The notes beneath the pieces are model-generated. The model was not told the DNA's origin and ran no database searches. It was given only the letters and a program-made list of their open reading frames with translations. Below, piece by piece: positions 13,901 to 27,500 of a DNA stretch of 64,000 nucleotides. The stretch covers positions 136,358,365 to 136,422,364 of the forward strand of contig JAOWCC010001634.1 of assembly GCA_030867875.1 (NCBI GenBank), in the 5' to 3' direction. Source of the stretch: Actinernus sp. WN-2022 (Eukaryota > Cnidaria > Anthozoa > Actiniaria > Actinernidae). Both the position numbers and the translations under genes were made by a program. Position 1 is the first letter of the stretch. The number at the start of each line of letters is the position of its first letter.

Positions 13901-14510
13901 TGGTGTAGAAAACCCGAAATTGTGGTTTTTGTAAGCTAACCTGAACCTCTCAAAGTTACTTGTGTACCCTAAAATCTTCAAAGTGGCGCCATTTCTCGAG
14001 CTTTTGATCGATTTCGATGTACTACACGTCAAAGCAACGGTCTCTTCCTGTACTTTAAGACTAGCGTGCCAGTTTTGCCGTATTTGGAGTATAAAACCCG
14101 AAAATGTGGTTTTTGTAAGCTAACCTGAATCTCTCAAAGTTACTTGTGTACCCTAAAATCTTCAAAGTGGCGCCATTTCTCGAGCTTTTGATGGATTTCG
14201 ATGTACTACACGTCAAAACAACGGTCTCTTCCAGTATTTTAAGACTAGCGTGCCAGTTTTGCCGTGTTTGGTGTAGAAAACCCGAAATTGTGGTTTTTGT
14301 AAGCTAACCTGAACCTCTCAAAGTTACTTGTGTACCCTAAAATCTTCAAAGTGGCGCCATTTCTCGAGCTTTTGATCGATTTCGATGTACTACACGTCAA
14401 AGCAACGGTCTCTTCCAGTACTTTAAGACTAGCGTGCCAGTTTTGCCGTATTTGGAGTATAAAACCCGAAAATGTGGTTTTTGTAAGCTAACCTGAATCT
14501 CTCAAAGTTA
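10943..14510 (+). repeat. super-block B, copy 1 (offset 3,568)
   Basis: L spacings are 944, 944, 1680. It shares with the block starting at 14511 a rare substitution just after the palindrome (cttgtata instead of cttgtgta; base 11340 here, 14908 there), exactly 3,568 bases apart. Confidence 0.85.
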
Positions 14511-17500
14511 CTTGTGTACCCTAAAATCTTCAAAGTGGCGCCATTTCTCGAGCTTTTGATGGATTTCGATGCACTATACGGCAATACAACGTTCTCTTAA
14601 TGTAGATTGCGTTTAGTGGATGGAAGTTTCCTGTATTTTGAGTAACAATACCAGAAAATGGCCTTTTTCTAACCTAAGCATAACCTCTAGGTCTCAAATA
14701 AAGAAATTATGGGATGGAGCTAAGTCAAGTCAATTATGGGATAGAAAGGCCAGAAAATACTTCATCTGTCATTTGCCCTTTCAAGAAAACGGCAAAAACA
14801 CGAGTTACTGGCTTTTAAAGCTTAAAGGCACACAAGATCTAGCATGTTTTCACAAAAGGGGGTGTTAGGTTCAAAGGCTCCTTTTGTGAAAACATGCTAG
14901 ATCTTGTATACCTTACAAACTTCAAAGTGGCGCCATTTCTCGAGCTTTTGATGGATTTCGATGTACTACACGTCAAAACAACGGTCTCTTCCAGTATTTT
15001 AAGACTAGCGTGCCAGTTTTGCCGTATTTGGAGTATAAAACCCGAAAATGTGGTTTTTGTAAGCTAACCTGAATCTCTCAAAGTTACTTGTGTACCCTAA
15101 AATCTTCAAAGTGGCGCCATTTCTCGAGCTTTTGATCGATTTCGATGTACTACACGTCAAAACAACGGTCTCTTCCAGTATTTTAAGACTAGCGTGCCAG
15201 TTTTGCCGTGTTTGGTGTAGAAAACCCGAAATTGTGGTTTTTGTAAGCTAACCTGAACCTCTCAAAGTTACTTGTGTACCCTAAAATCTTCAAAGTGGCG
15301 CCATTTCTCGAGCTTTTGATCGATTTCGATGTACTACACGTCAAAGCAACGGTCTCTTCCAGTACTTTAAGACTAGCGTGCCAGTTTTGCCGTATTTGGA
15401 GTATAAAACCCGAAAATGTGGTTTTTGTAAGCTAACCTGAATCTCTCAAAGTTACTTGTGTACCCTAAAATCTTCAAAGTGGCGCCATTTCTCGAGCTTT
15501 TGATGGATTTCGATGCACTATACGGCAATACAACGTTCTCTTAATGTAGATTGCGTTTAGTGGATGGAAGTTTCCTGTATTTTGAGTAACAATACCAGAA
15601 AATGGCCTTTTTCTAACCTAAGCATAACCTCTAGGTCTCAAATAAAGAAATTATGGGATGGAGCTAAGTCAAGTCAATTATGGGATAGAAAGGCCAGAAA
15701 ATACTTCATCTGTCATTTGCCCTTTCAAGAAAACGGCAAAAACACGAGTTACTGGCTTTTAAAGCTTAAAGGCACACAAGATCTAGCATGTTTTCACAAA
15801 AGGGGGTGTTAGGTTCAAAGGCTCCTTTTGTGAAAACATGCTAGATCTTGTGTACCTTACAAACTTCAAAGTGGCGCCATTTCTCGAGCTTTTGATGGAT
15901 TTCGATGTACTACACGTCAAAACAACGGTCTCTTCCAGTATTTTAAGACTAGCGTGCCAGTTTTGCCGTATTTGGAGTATAAAACCCGAAAATGTGGTTT
16001 TTGTAAGCTAACCTGAATCTCTCAAAGTTACTTGTGTACCCTAAAATCTTCAAAGTGGCGCCATTTCTCGAGCTTTTGATCGATTTCGATGTACTACACG
16101 TCAAAACAACGGTCTCTTCCAGTATTTTAAGACTAGCGTGCCAGTTTTGCCGTGTTTGGTGTAGAAAACCCGAAATTGTGGTTTTTGTAAGCTAACCTGA
16201 ACCTCTCAAAGTTACTTGTGTACCCTAAAATCTTCAAAGTGGCGCCATTTCTCGAGCTTTTGATCGATTTCGATGTACTACACGTCAAAGCAACGGTCTC
16301 TTCCAGTACTTTAAGACTAGCGTGCCAGTTTTGCCGTATTTGGAGTATAAAACCCGAAAATGTGGTTTTTGTAAGCTAACCTGAATCTCTCAAAGTTACT
16401 TGTGTACCCTAAAATCTTCAAAGTGGCGCCATTTCTCGAGCTTTTGATGGATTTCGATGCACTATACGGCAATACAACGTTCTCTTAATGTAGATTGCGT
16501 TTAGTGGATGGAAGTTTCCTGTATTTTGAGTAACAATACCAGAAAATGGCCTTTTTCTAACCTAAGCATAACCTCTAGGTCTCAAATAAAGAAATTATGG
16601 GATGGAGCTAAGTCAAGTCAATTATGGGATAGAAAGGCCAGAAAATACTTCATCTGTCATTTGCCCTTTCAAGAAAACGGCAAAAACACGAGTTACTGGC
16701 TTTTAAAGCTTAAAGGCACACAAGATCTAGCATGTTTTCACAAAAGGGGGTGTTAGGTTCAAAGGCTCCTTTTGTGAAAACATGCTAGATCTTGTGTACC
16801 TTACAAACTTCAAAGTGGCGCCATTTCTCGAGCTTTTGATGGATTTCGATGTACTACACGTCAAAACAACGGTCTCTTCCAGTATTTTAAGACTAGCGTG
16901 CCAGTTTTGCCGTATTTGGTGTAGAAAACCCGAAAATGTGGTTTTTGTAAGCTAACCTGAATCTCTCAAAGTTACTTGTGTACCCTAAAATCTTCAAAGT
17001 GGCGCCATTTCTCGAGCTTTTGATGGATTTCGATGTACTACACGTCAAAACAACGGTCTCTTCCAGTATTTTAAGACTAGCGTGCCAGTTTTGCCGTATT
17101 TGGTGTAGAAAACCCGAAAATGTGGTTTTTGTAAGCTAACCTGAATCTCTCAAAGTTACTTGTGTACCCTAAAATCTTCAAAGTGGCGCCATTTCTCGAG
17201 CTTTTGATGGATTTCGATGTACTACACGTCAAAACAACGGTCTCTTCCAGTATTTTAAGACTAGCGTGCCAGTTTTGCCGTATTTGGAGTATAAAACCCG
17301 AAAATGTGGTTTTTGTAAGCTAACCTGAATCTGTCAAAGTTACTTGTGTACCCTAAAATCTTCAAAGTGGCGCCATTTCTCGAGCTTTTGATGGATTTCG
17401 ATGTACTACACGTCAAAACAACGGTCTCTTCCAGTATTTTAAGACTAGCGTGCCAGTTTTGCCGTGTTTGGTGTAGAAAACCCGAAATTGTGGTTTTTGT

Positions 17501-17894
17501 AAGCTAACCTGAACCTCTCAAAGTTACTTGTGTACCCTAAAATCTTCAAAGTGGCGCCATTTCTCGAGCTTTTGATCGATTTCGATGTACTACACGTCAA
17601 AGCAACGGTCTCTTCCTGTACTTTAAGACTAGCGTGCCAGTTTTGCCGTATTTGGAGTATAAAACCCGAAAATGTGGTTTTTGTAAGCTAACCTGAATCT
17701 CTCAAAGTTACTTGTGTACCCTAAAATCTTCAAAGTGGCGCCATTTCTCGAGCTTTTGATGGATTTCGATGTACTACACGTCAAAACAACGGCCTCTTCC
17801 TGTACTTTAAGACTAGCGTGCCAGTTTTGCCGTATTTGGAGTATAAAACCCGAAAATGTGGTTTTTGTAAGCTAACCTGAATCTCTCAAAGTTA
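14511..17894 (+). repeat. super-block B, copy 2 (offset 3,568)
   Basis: L spacings are 944, 944, 1496. The rare A at 14908 matches 11340 in copy 1. The final HOR is one S unit shorter than in copy 1, so the copies have since diverged by unequal exchange of a monomer. Confidence 0.8.
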
Positions 17895-19574
17895 CTTGTG
17901 TACCCTAAAATCTTCAAAGTGGCGCCATTTCTCGAGCTTTTGATGGATTTCGATGCACTATACGGCAATACAACGTTCTCTTAATGTAGATTGCGTTTAG
18001 TGGATGGAAGTTTCCTGTATTTTGAGTAACAATACCAGAAAATGGCCTTTTTCTAACCTAAGCATAACCTCTAGGTCTCAAATAAAGAAATTATGGGATG
18101 GAGCTAAGTCAAGTCAATTATGGGATAGAAAGGCCAGAAAATACTTCATCTGTCATTTGCCCTTTCAAGAAAACGGCAAAAACACGAGTTACTGGCTTTT
18201 AAAGCTTAAAGGCACACAAGATCTAGCATGTTTTCACAAAAGGGGGTGTTAGGTTCAAAGGCTCCTTTTGTGAAAACATGCTAGATCTTGTGTACCTTAC
18301 AAACTTCAAAGTGGCGCCATTTCTCGAGCTTTTGATGGATTTCGATGTACTACACGTCAAAACAACGGTCTCTTCCAGTATTTTAAGACTAGCGTGCCAG
18401 TTTTGCCGTATTTGGTGTAGAAAACCCGAAAATGTGGTTTTTGTAAGCTAACCTGAATCTCTCAAAGTTACTTGTGTACCCTAAAATCTTCAAAGTGGCG
18501 CCATTTCTCGAGCTTTTGATGGATTTCGATGTACTACACGTCAAAACAACGGTCTCTTCCAGTATTTTAAGACTAGCGTGCCAGTTTTGCCGTATTTGGT
18601 GTAGAAAACCCGAAAATGTGGTTTTTGTAAGCTAACCTGAATCTCTCAAAGTTACTTGTGTACCCTAAAATCTTCAAAGTGGCGCCATTTCTCGAGCTTT
18701 TGATGGATTTCGATGTACTACACGTCAAAACAACGGTCTCTTCCAGTATTTTAAGACTAGCGTGCCAGTTTTGCCGTATTTGGAGTATAAAACCCGAAAA
18801 TGTGGTTTTTGTAAGCTAACCTGAATCTGTCAAAGTTACTTGTGTACCCTAAAATCTTCAAAGTGGCGCCATTTCTCGAGCTTTTGATGGATTTCGATGT
18901 ACTACACGTCAAAACAACGGTCTCTTCCAGTATTTTAAGACTAGCGTGCCAGTTTTGCCGTATTTGGAGTATAAAATCCGAAAATGTGGTTTTTGTAAGC
19001 TAACCTGAATCTCTCAAAGTTACTTGTGTACCCTAAAATCTTCAAAGTGGCGCCATTTCTCGAGCTTTTGATCGATTTCGATGTACTACACGTCAAAGCA
19101 ACGGTCTCTTCCAGTACTTTAAGACTAGCGTGCCAGTTTTGCCGTATTTGGAGTATAAAACCCGAAAATGTGGTTTTTGTAAGCTAACCTGAATCTCTCA
19201 AAGTTACTTGTGTACCCTAAAATCTTCAAAGTGGCGCCATTTCTCGAGCTTTTGATGGATTTCGATGTACTACACGTCAAAACAACGGTCTCTTCCAGTA
19301 TTTTAAGACTAGCGTGCCAGTTTTGCCGTATTTGGAGTATAAAACCCGAAAATGTGGTTTTTGTAAGCTAACCTGAATCTGTCAAAGTTACTTGTGTACC
19401 CTAAAATCTTCAAAGTGGCGCCATTTCTCGAGCTTTTGATGGATTTCGATGTACTACACGTCAAAACAACGGTCTCTTCCAGTATTTTAAGACTAGCGTG
19501 CCAGTTTTGCCGTGTTTGGTGTAGAAAACCCGAAATTGTGGTTTTTGTAAGCTAACCTGAACCTCTCAAAGTTA

Positions 19575-22500
19575 CTTGTGTACCCTAAAATCTTCAAAGT
19601 GGCGCCATTTCTCGAGCTTTTGATGGATTTCGATGCACTATACGGCAATACAACGTTCTCTTAATGTAGATTGCGTTTAGTGGATGGAAGTTTCCTGTAT
19701 TTTGAGTAACAATACCAGAAAATGGCCTTTTTCTAACCTAAGCATAACCTCTAGGTCTCAAATAAAGAAATTATGGGATGGAGCTAAGTCAAGTCAATTA
19801 TGGGATAGAAAGGCCAGAAAATACTTCATCTGTCATTTGCCCTTTCAAGAAAACGGCAAAAACACGAGTTACTGGCTTTTAAAGCTTAAAGGCACACAAG
19901 ATCTAGCATGTTTTCACAAAAGGGGGTGTTAGGTTCAAAGGCTCCTTTTGTGAAAACATGCTAGATCTTGTGTACCTTACAAACTTCAAAGTGGCGCCAT
20001 TTCTCGAGCTTTTGATGGATTTCGATGTACTACACGTCAAAACAACGGTCTCTTCCAGTATTTTAAGACTAGCGTGCCAGTTTTGCCGTATTTGGTGTAG
20101 AAAACCCGAAAATGTGGTTTTTGTAAGCTAACCTGAATCTCTCAAAGTTACTTGTGTACCCTAAAATCTTCAAAGTGGCGCCATTTCTCGAGCTTTTGAT
20201 GGATTTCGATGTACTACACGTCAAAACAACGGTCTCTTCCAGTATTTTAAGACTAGCGTGCCAGTTTTGCCGTATTTGGTGTAGAAAACCCGAAAATGTG
20301 GTTTTTGTAAGCTAACCTGAATCTCTCAAAGTTACTTGTGTACCCTAAAATCTTCAAAGTGGCGCCATTTCTCGAGCTTTTGATGGATTTCGATGTACTA
20401 CACGTCAAAACAACGGTCTCTTCCAGTATTTTAAGACTAGCGTGCCAGTTTTGCCGTATTTGGAGTATAAAACCCGAAAATGTGGTTTTTGTAAGCTAAC
20501 CTGAATCTGTCAAAGTTACTTGTGTACCCTAAAATCTTCAAAGTGGCGCCATTTCTCGAGCTTTTGATGGATTTCGATGTACTACACGTCAAAACAACGG
20601 TCTCTTCCAGTATTTTAAGACTAGCGTGCCAGTTTTGCCGTGTTTGGTGTAGAAAACCCGAAATTGTGGTTTTTGTAAGCTAACCTGAACCTCTCAAAGT
20701 TACTTGTGTACCCTAAAATCTTCAAAGTGGCGCCATTTCTCGAGCTTTTGATCGATTTCGATGTACTACACGTCAAAGCAACGGTCTCTTCCTGTACTTT
20801 AAGACTAGCGTGCCAGTTTTGCCGTATTTGGAGTATAAAACCCGAAAATGTGGTTTTTGTAAGCTAACCTGAATCTCTCAAAGTTACTTGTGTACCCTAA
20901 AATCTTCAAAGTGGCGCCATTTCTCGAGCTTTTGATGGATTTCGATGCACTATACGGAAATACAACGTTCTCTTAATGTAGATTGCGTTTAGTGGATGGA
21001 AGTTTCCTGTATTTTGAGTAACAATACCAGAAAATGGCCTTTTTCTAACCTAAGCATAACCTCTAGGTCTCAAATAAAGAAATTATGGGATGGAGCTAAG
21101 TCAAGTCAATTATGGGATAGAAAGGCCAGAAAATACTTCATCTGTCATTTGCCCTTTCAAGAAAACGGCAAAAACACGAGTTACTGGCTTTTAAAGCTTA
21201 AAGGCACACAAGAATCTTGTGTACCTTACAAACTTCAAAGTGGCGCCATTTCTCGAGCTTTTGATGGATTTCGATGTACTACACGTCAAAACAACGGTCT
21301 CTTCCAGTATTTTAAGACTAGCGTGCCAGTTTTGCCGTATTTGGTGTAGAAAACCCGAAAATGTGGTTTTTGTAAGCTAACCTGAATCTCTCAAAGTTAC
21401 TTGTGTACCCTAAAATCTTCAAAGTGGCGCCATTTCTCGAGCTTTTGATGGATTTCGATGTACTACACGTCAAAACAACGGTCTCTTCCAGTATTTTAAG
21501 ACTAGCGTGCCAGTTTTGCCGTGTTTGGTGTAGAAAACCCGAAATTGTGGTTTTTGTAAGCTAACCTGAACCTCTCAAAGTTACTTGTGTACCCTAAAAT
21601 CTTCAAAGTGGCGCCATTTCTCGAGCTTTTGATCGATTTCGATGTACTACACGTCAAAGCAACGGTCTCTTCCAGTACTTTAAGACTAGCGTGCCAGTTT
21701 TGCCGTATTTGGAGTATAAAACCCGAAAATGTGGTTTTTGTAAGCTAACCTGAATCTCTCAAAGTTACTTGTGTACCCTAAAATCTTCAAAGTGGCGCCA
21801 TTTCTCGAGCTTTTGATGGATTTCGATGCACTATACGGCAATACAACGTTCTCTTAATGTAGATTGCGTTTAGTGGATGGAAGTTTCCTGTATTTTGAGT
21901 AACAATACCAGAAAATGGCCTTTTTCTAACCTAAGCATAACCTCTAGGTCTCAAATAAAGAAATTATGGGATGGAGCTAAGTCAAGTCAATTATGGGATA
22001 GAAAGGCCAGAAAATACTTCATCTGTCATTTGCCCTTTCAAGAAAACGGCAAAAACACGAGTTACTGGCTTTTAAAGCTTAAAGGCACACAAGATCTAGC
22101 ATGTTTTCACAAAAGGGGGTGTTAGGTTCAAAGGCTCCTTTTGTGAAAACATGCTAGATCTTGTGTACCTTACAAACTTCAAAGTGGCGCCATTTCTCGA
22201 GCTTTTGATGGATTTCGATGTACTACACGTCAAAACAACGGTCTCTTCCAGTATTTTAAGACTAGCGTGCCAGTTTTGCCGTATTTGGTGTAGAAAACCC
22301 GAAAATGTGGTTTTTGTAAGCTAACCTGAATCTCTCAAAGTTACTTGTGTACCCTAAAATCTTCAAAGTGGCGCCATTTCTCGAGCTTTTGATGGATTTC
22401 GATGTACTACACGTCAAAACAACGGTCTCTTCCAGTATTTTAAGACTAGCGTGCCAGTTTTGCCGTATTTGGTGTAGAAAACCCGAAAATGTGGTTTTTG

Positions 22501-23948
22501 TAAGCTAACCTGAATCTCTCAAAGTTACTTGTGTACCCTAAAATCTTCAAAGTGGCGCCATTTCTCGAGCTTTTGATGGATTTCGATGTACTACACGTCA
22601 AAACAACGGTCTCTTCCAGTATTTTAAGACTAGCGTGCCAGTTTTGCCGTATTTGGAGTATAAAACCCGAAAATGTGGTTTTTGTAAGCTAACCTGAATC
22701 TGTCAAAGTTACTTGTGTACCCTAAAATCTTCAAAGTGGCGCCATTTCTCGAGCTTTTGATGGATTTCGATGTACTACACGTCAAAACAACGGTCTCTTC
22801 CAGTATTTTAAGACTAGCGTGCCAGTTTTGCCGTGTTTGGTGTAGAAAACCCGAAATTGTGGTTTTTGTAAGCTAACCTGAACCTCTCAAAGTTACTTGT
22901 GTACCCTAAAATCTTCAAAGTGGCGCCATTTCTCGAGCTTTTGATCGATTTCGATGTACTACACGTCAAAGCAACGGTCTCTTCCTGTACTTTAAGACTA
23001 GCGTGCCAGTTTTGCCGTATTTGGAGTATAAAACCCGAAAATGTGGTTTTTGTAAGCTAACCTGAATCTCTCAAAGTTACTTGTGTACCCTAAAATCTTC
23101 AAAGTGGCGCCATTTCTCGAGCTTTTGATGGATTTCGATGCACTATACGGAAATACAACGTTCTCTTAATGTAGATTGCGTTTAGTGGATGGAAGTTTCC
23201 TGTATTTTGAGTAACAATACCAGAAAATGGCCTTTTTCTAACCTAAGCATAACCTCTAGGTCTCAAATAAAGAAATTATGGGATGGAGCTAAGTCAAGTC
23301 AATTATGGGATAGAAAGGCCAGAAAATACTTCATCTGTCATTTGCCCTTTCAAGAAAACGGCAAAAACACGAGTTACTGGCTTTTAAAGCTTAAAGGCAC
23401 ACAAGAATCTTGTGTACCTTACAAACTTCAAAGTGGCGCCATTTCTCGAGCTTTTGATGGATTTCGATGTACTACACGTCAAAACAACGGTCTCTTCCAG
23501 TATTTTAAGACTAGCGTGCCAGTTTTGCCGTATTTGGTGTAGAAAACCCGAAAATGTGGTTTTTGTAAGCTAACCTGAATCTCTCAAAGTTACTTGTGTA
23601 CCCTAAAATCTTCAAAGTGGCGCCATTTCTCGAGCTTTTGATGGATTTCGATGTACTACACGTCAAAACAACGGTCTCTTCCAGTATTTTAAGACTAGCG
23701 TGCCAGTTTTGCCGTATTTGGTGTAGAAAACCCGAAAATGTGGTTTTTGTAAGCTAACCTGAATCTCTCAAAGTTACTTGTGTACCCTAAAATCTTCAAA
23801 GTGGCGCCATTTCTCGAGCTTTTGATGGATTTCGATGTACTACACGTCAAAACAACGGTCTCTTCCAGTATTTTAAGACTAGCGTGCCAGTTTTGCCGTA
23901 TTTGGTGTAGAAAACCCGAAAATGTGGTTTTTGTAAGCTAACCTGAAT
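19575..23948 (+). repeat. tandem 2,193-bp super-unit (two copies)
   Basis: L spacings 1312 then 881 from 19575 are followed by 1312 then 1433 from 21768. Each super-unit is a palindrome-bearing L followed by a palindrome-less 329-bp L. The 329-bp variant occurs in this window only at 20887, 23080 and 31011. Confidence 0.85.
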
Positions 23949-24512
23949 CTCTCAAAGTTACTTGTGTACCCTAAAATCTTCAAAGTGGCGCCATTTCTCG
24001 AGCTTTTGATGGATTTCGATGTACTACACGTCAAAACAACGGTCTCTTCCAGTATTTTAAGACTAGCGTGCCAGTTTTGCCGTATTTGGAGTATAAAACC
24101 CGAAAATGTGGTTTTTGTAAGCTAACCTGAATCTGTCAAAGTTACTTGTGTACCCTAAAATCTTCAAAGTGGCGCCATTTCTCGAGCTTTTGATGGATTT
24201 CGATGTACTACACGTCAAAACAACGGTCTCTTCCAGTATTTTAAGACTAGCGTGCCAGTTTTGCCGTGTTTGGTGTAGAAAACCCGAAATTGTGGTTTTT
24301 GTAAGCTAACCTGAACCTCTCAAAGTTACTTGTGTACCCTAAAATCTTCAAAGTGGCGCCATTTCTCGAGCTTTTGATCGATTTCGATGTACTACACGTC
24401 AAAGCAACGGTCTCTTCCAGTACTTTAAGACTAGCGTGCCAGTTTTGCCGTATTTGGAGTATAAAACCCGAAAATGTGGTTTTTGTAAGCTAACCTGAAT
24501 CTCTCAAAGTTA

Positions 24513-27500
24513 CTTGTGTACCCTAAAATCTTCAAAGTGGCGCCATTTCTCGAGCTTTTGATGGATTTCGATGCACTATACGGCAATACAACGTTCTCTT
24601 AATGTAGATTGCGTTTAGTGGATGGAAGTTTCCTGTATTTTGAGTAACAATACCAGAAAATGGCCTTTTTCTAACCTAAGCATAACCTCTAGGTCTCAAA
24701 TAAAGAAATTATGGGATGGAGCTAAGTCAAGTCAATTATGGGATAGAAAGGCCAGAAAATACTTCATCTGTCATTTGCCCTTTCAAGAAAACGGCAAAAA
24801 CACGAGTTACTGGCTTTTAAAGCTTAAAGGCACACAAGATCTAGCATGTTTTCACAAAAGGGGGTGTTAGGTTCAAAGGCTCCTTTTGTGAAAACATGCT
24901 AGATCTTGTGTACCTTACAAACTTCAAAGTGGCGCCATTTCTCGAGCTTTTGATGGATTTCGATGTACTACACGTCAAAACAACGGTCTCTTCCAGTATT
25001 TTAAGACTAGCGTGCCAGTTTTGCCGTATTTGGAGTATAAAACCCGAAAATGTGGTTTTTGTAAGCTAACCTGAATCTCTCAAAGTTACTTGTGTACCCT
25101 AAAATCTTCAAAGTGGCGCCATTTCTCGAGCTTTTGATGGATTTCGATGTACTACACGTCAAAACAACGGTCTCTTCCAGTATTTTAAGACTAGCGTGCC
25201 AGTTTTGCCGTGTTTGGTGTAGAAAACCCGAAATTGTGGTTTTTGTAAGCTAACCTGAACCTCTCAAAGTTACTTGTGTACCCTAAAATCTTCAAAGTGG
25301 CGCCATTTCTCGAGCTTTTGATCGATTTCGATGTACTACACGTCAAAGCAACGGTCTCTTCCTGTACTTTAAGACTAGCGTGCCAGTTTTGCCGTATTTG
25401 GAGTATAAAACCCGAAAATGTGGTTTTTGTAAGCTAACCTGAATCTCTCAAAGTTACTTGTGTACCCTAAAATCTTCAAAGTGGCGCCATTTCTCGAGCT
25501 TTTGATGGATTTCGATGCACTATACGGAAATACAACGTTCTCTTAATGTAGATTGCGTTTAGTGGATGGAAGTTTCCTGTATTTTGAGTAACAATACCAG
25601 AAAATGGCCTTTTTCTAACCTAAGCATAACCTCTAGGTCTCAAATAAAGAAATTATGGGATGGAGCTAAGTCAAGTCAATTATGGGATAGAAAGGCCAGA
25701 AAATACTTCATCTGTCATTTGCCCTTTCAAGAAAACGGCAAAAACACGAGTTACTGGCTTTTAAAGCTTAAAGGCACACAAGAATTCTTGTGTACCTTAC
25801 AAACTTCAAAGTGGCGCCATTTCTCGAGCTTTTGATGGATTTCGATGTACTACACGTCAAAACAACGGTCTCTTCCAGTATTTTAAGACTAGCGTGCCAG
25901 TTTTGCCGTATTTGGAGTATAAAACCCGAAAATGTGGTTTTTGTAAGCTAACCTGAATCTCTCAAAGTTACTTGTGTACCCTAAAATCTTCAAAGTGGCG
26001 CTATTTCTCGAGCTTTTGATGGATTTCGATGTACTACACGTCAAAACAACGGTCTCTTCCAGTATTTTAAGACTAGCGTGCCAGTTTTGCCGTATTTGGA
26101 GTATAAAACCCGAAAATGTGGTTTTTGTAAGCTAACCTGAATCTCTCAAAGTTACTTGTGTACCCTAAAATCTTCAAAGTGGCGCCATTTCTCGAGCTTT
26201 TGATGGATTTCGATGTACTACACGTCAAAACAACGGTCTCTTCCAGTATTTTAAGACTAGCGTGCCAGTTTTGCCGTGTTTGGTGTAGAAAACCCGAAAT
26301 TGTGGTTTTTGTAAGCTAACCTGAACCTCTCAAAGTTACTTGTGTACCCTAAAATCTTCAAAGTGGCGCCATTTCTCGAGCTTTTGATCGATTTCGATGT
26401 ACTACACGTCAAAGCAACGGTCTCTTCCAGTACTTTAAGACTAGCGTGCCAGTTTTGCCGTATTTGGAGTATAAAACCCGAAAATGTGGTTTTTGTAAGC
26501 TAACCTGAATCTCTCAAAGTTACTTGTGTACCCTAAAATCTTCAAAGTGGCGCCATTTCTCGAGCTTTTGATGGATTTCGATGCACTATACGGCAATACA
26601 ACGTTCTCTTAATGTAGATTGCGTTTAGTGGATGGAAGTTTCCTGTATTTTGAGTAACAATACCAGAAAATGGCCTTTTTCTAACCTAAGCATAACCTCT
26701 AGGTCTCAAATAAAGAAATTATGGGATGGAGCTAAGTCAAGTCAATTATGGGATAGAAAGGCCAGAAAATACTTCATCTGTCATTTGCCCTTTCAAGAAA
26801 ACGGCAAAAACACGAGTTACTGGCTTTTAAAGCTTAAAGGCACACAAGATCTAGCATGTTTTCACAAAAGGGGGTGTTAGGTTCAAAGGCTCCTTTTGTG
26901 AAAACATGCTAGATCTTGTGTACCTTACAAACTTCAAAGTGGCGCCATTTCTCGAGCTTTTGATGGATTTCGATGTACTACACGTCAAAACAACGGTCTC
27001 TTCCAGTATTTTAAGACTAGCGTGCCAGTTTTGCCGTATTTGGTGTAGAAAACCCGAAAATGTGGTTTTTGTAAGCTAACCTGAATCTCTCAAAGTTACT
27101 TGTGTACCCTAAAATCTTCAAAGTGGCGCCATTTCTCGAGCTTTTGATCGATTTCGATGTACTACACGTCAAAGCAACGGTCTCTTCCAGTACTTTAAGA
27201 CTAGCGTGCCAGTTTTGCCGTATTTGGAGTATAAAACCCGAAAATGTGGTTTTTGTAAGCTAACCTGAATCTCTCAAAGTTACTTGTGTACCCTAAAATC
27301 TTCAAAGTGGCGCCATTTCTCGAGCTTTTGATGGATTTCGATGTACTACACGTCAAAACAACGGTCTCTTCCAGTATTTTAAGACTAGCGTGCCAGTTTT
27401 GCCGTATTTGGTGTAGAAAACCCGAAATTGTGGTTTTTGTAAGCTAACCTGAATCTCTCAAAGTTACTTGTGTACCCTAAAATCTTCAAAGTGGCGCCAT

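Noticed and set aside
20996..21349. 117-residue satellite frame as a distinct gene
   Set aside because: It is the L-module frame shifted by a 1-bp shorter palindrome scar and reading into S sequence.
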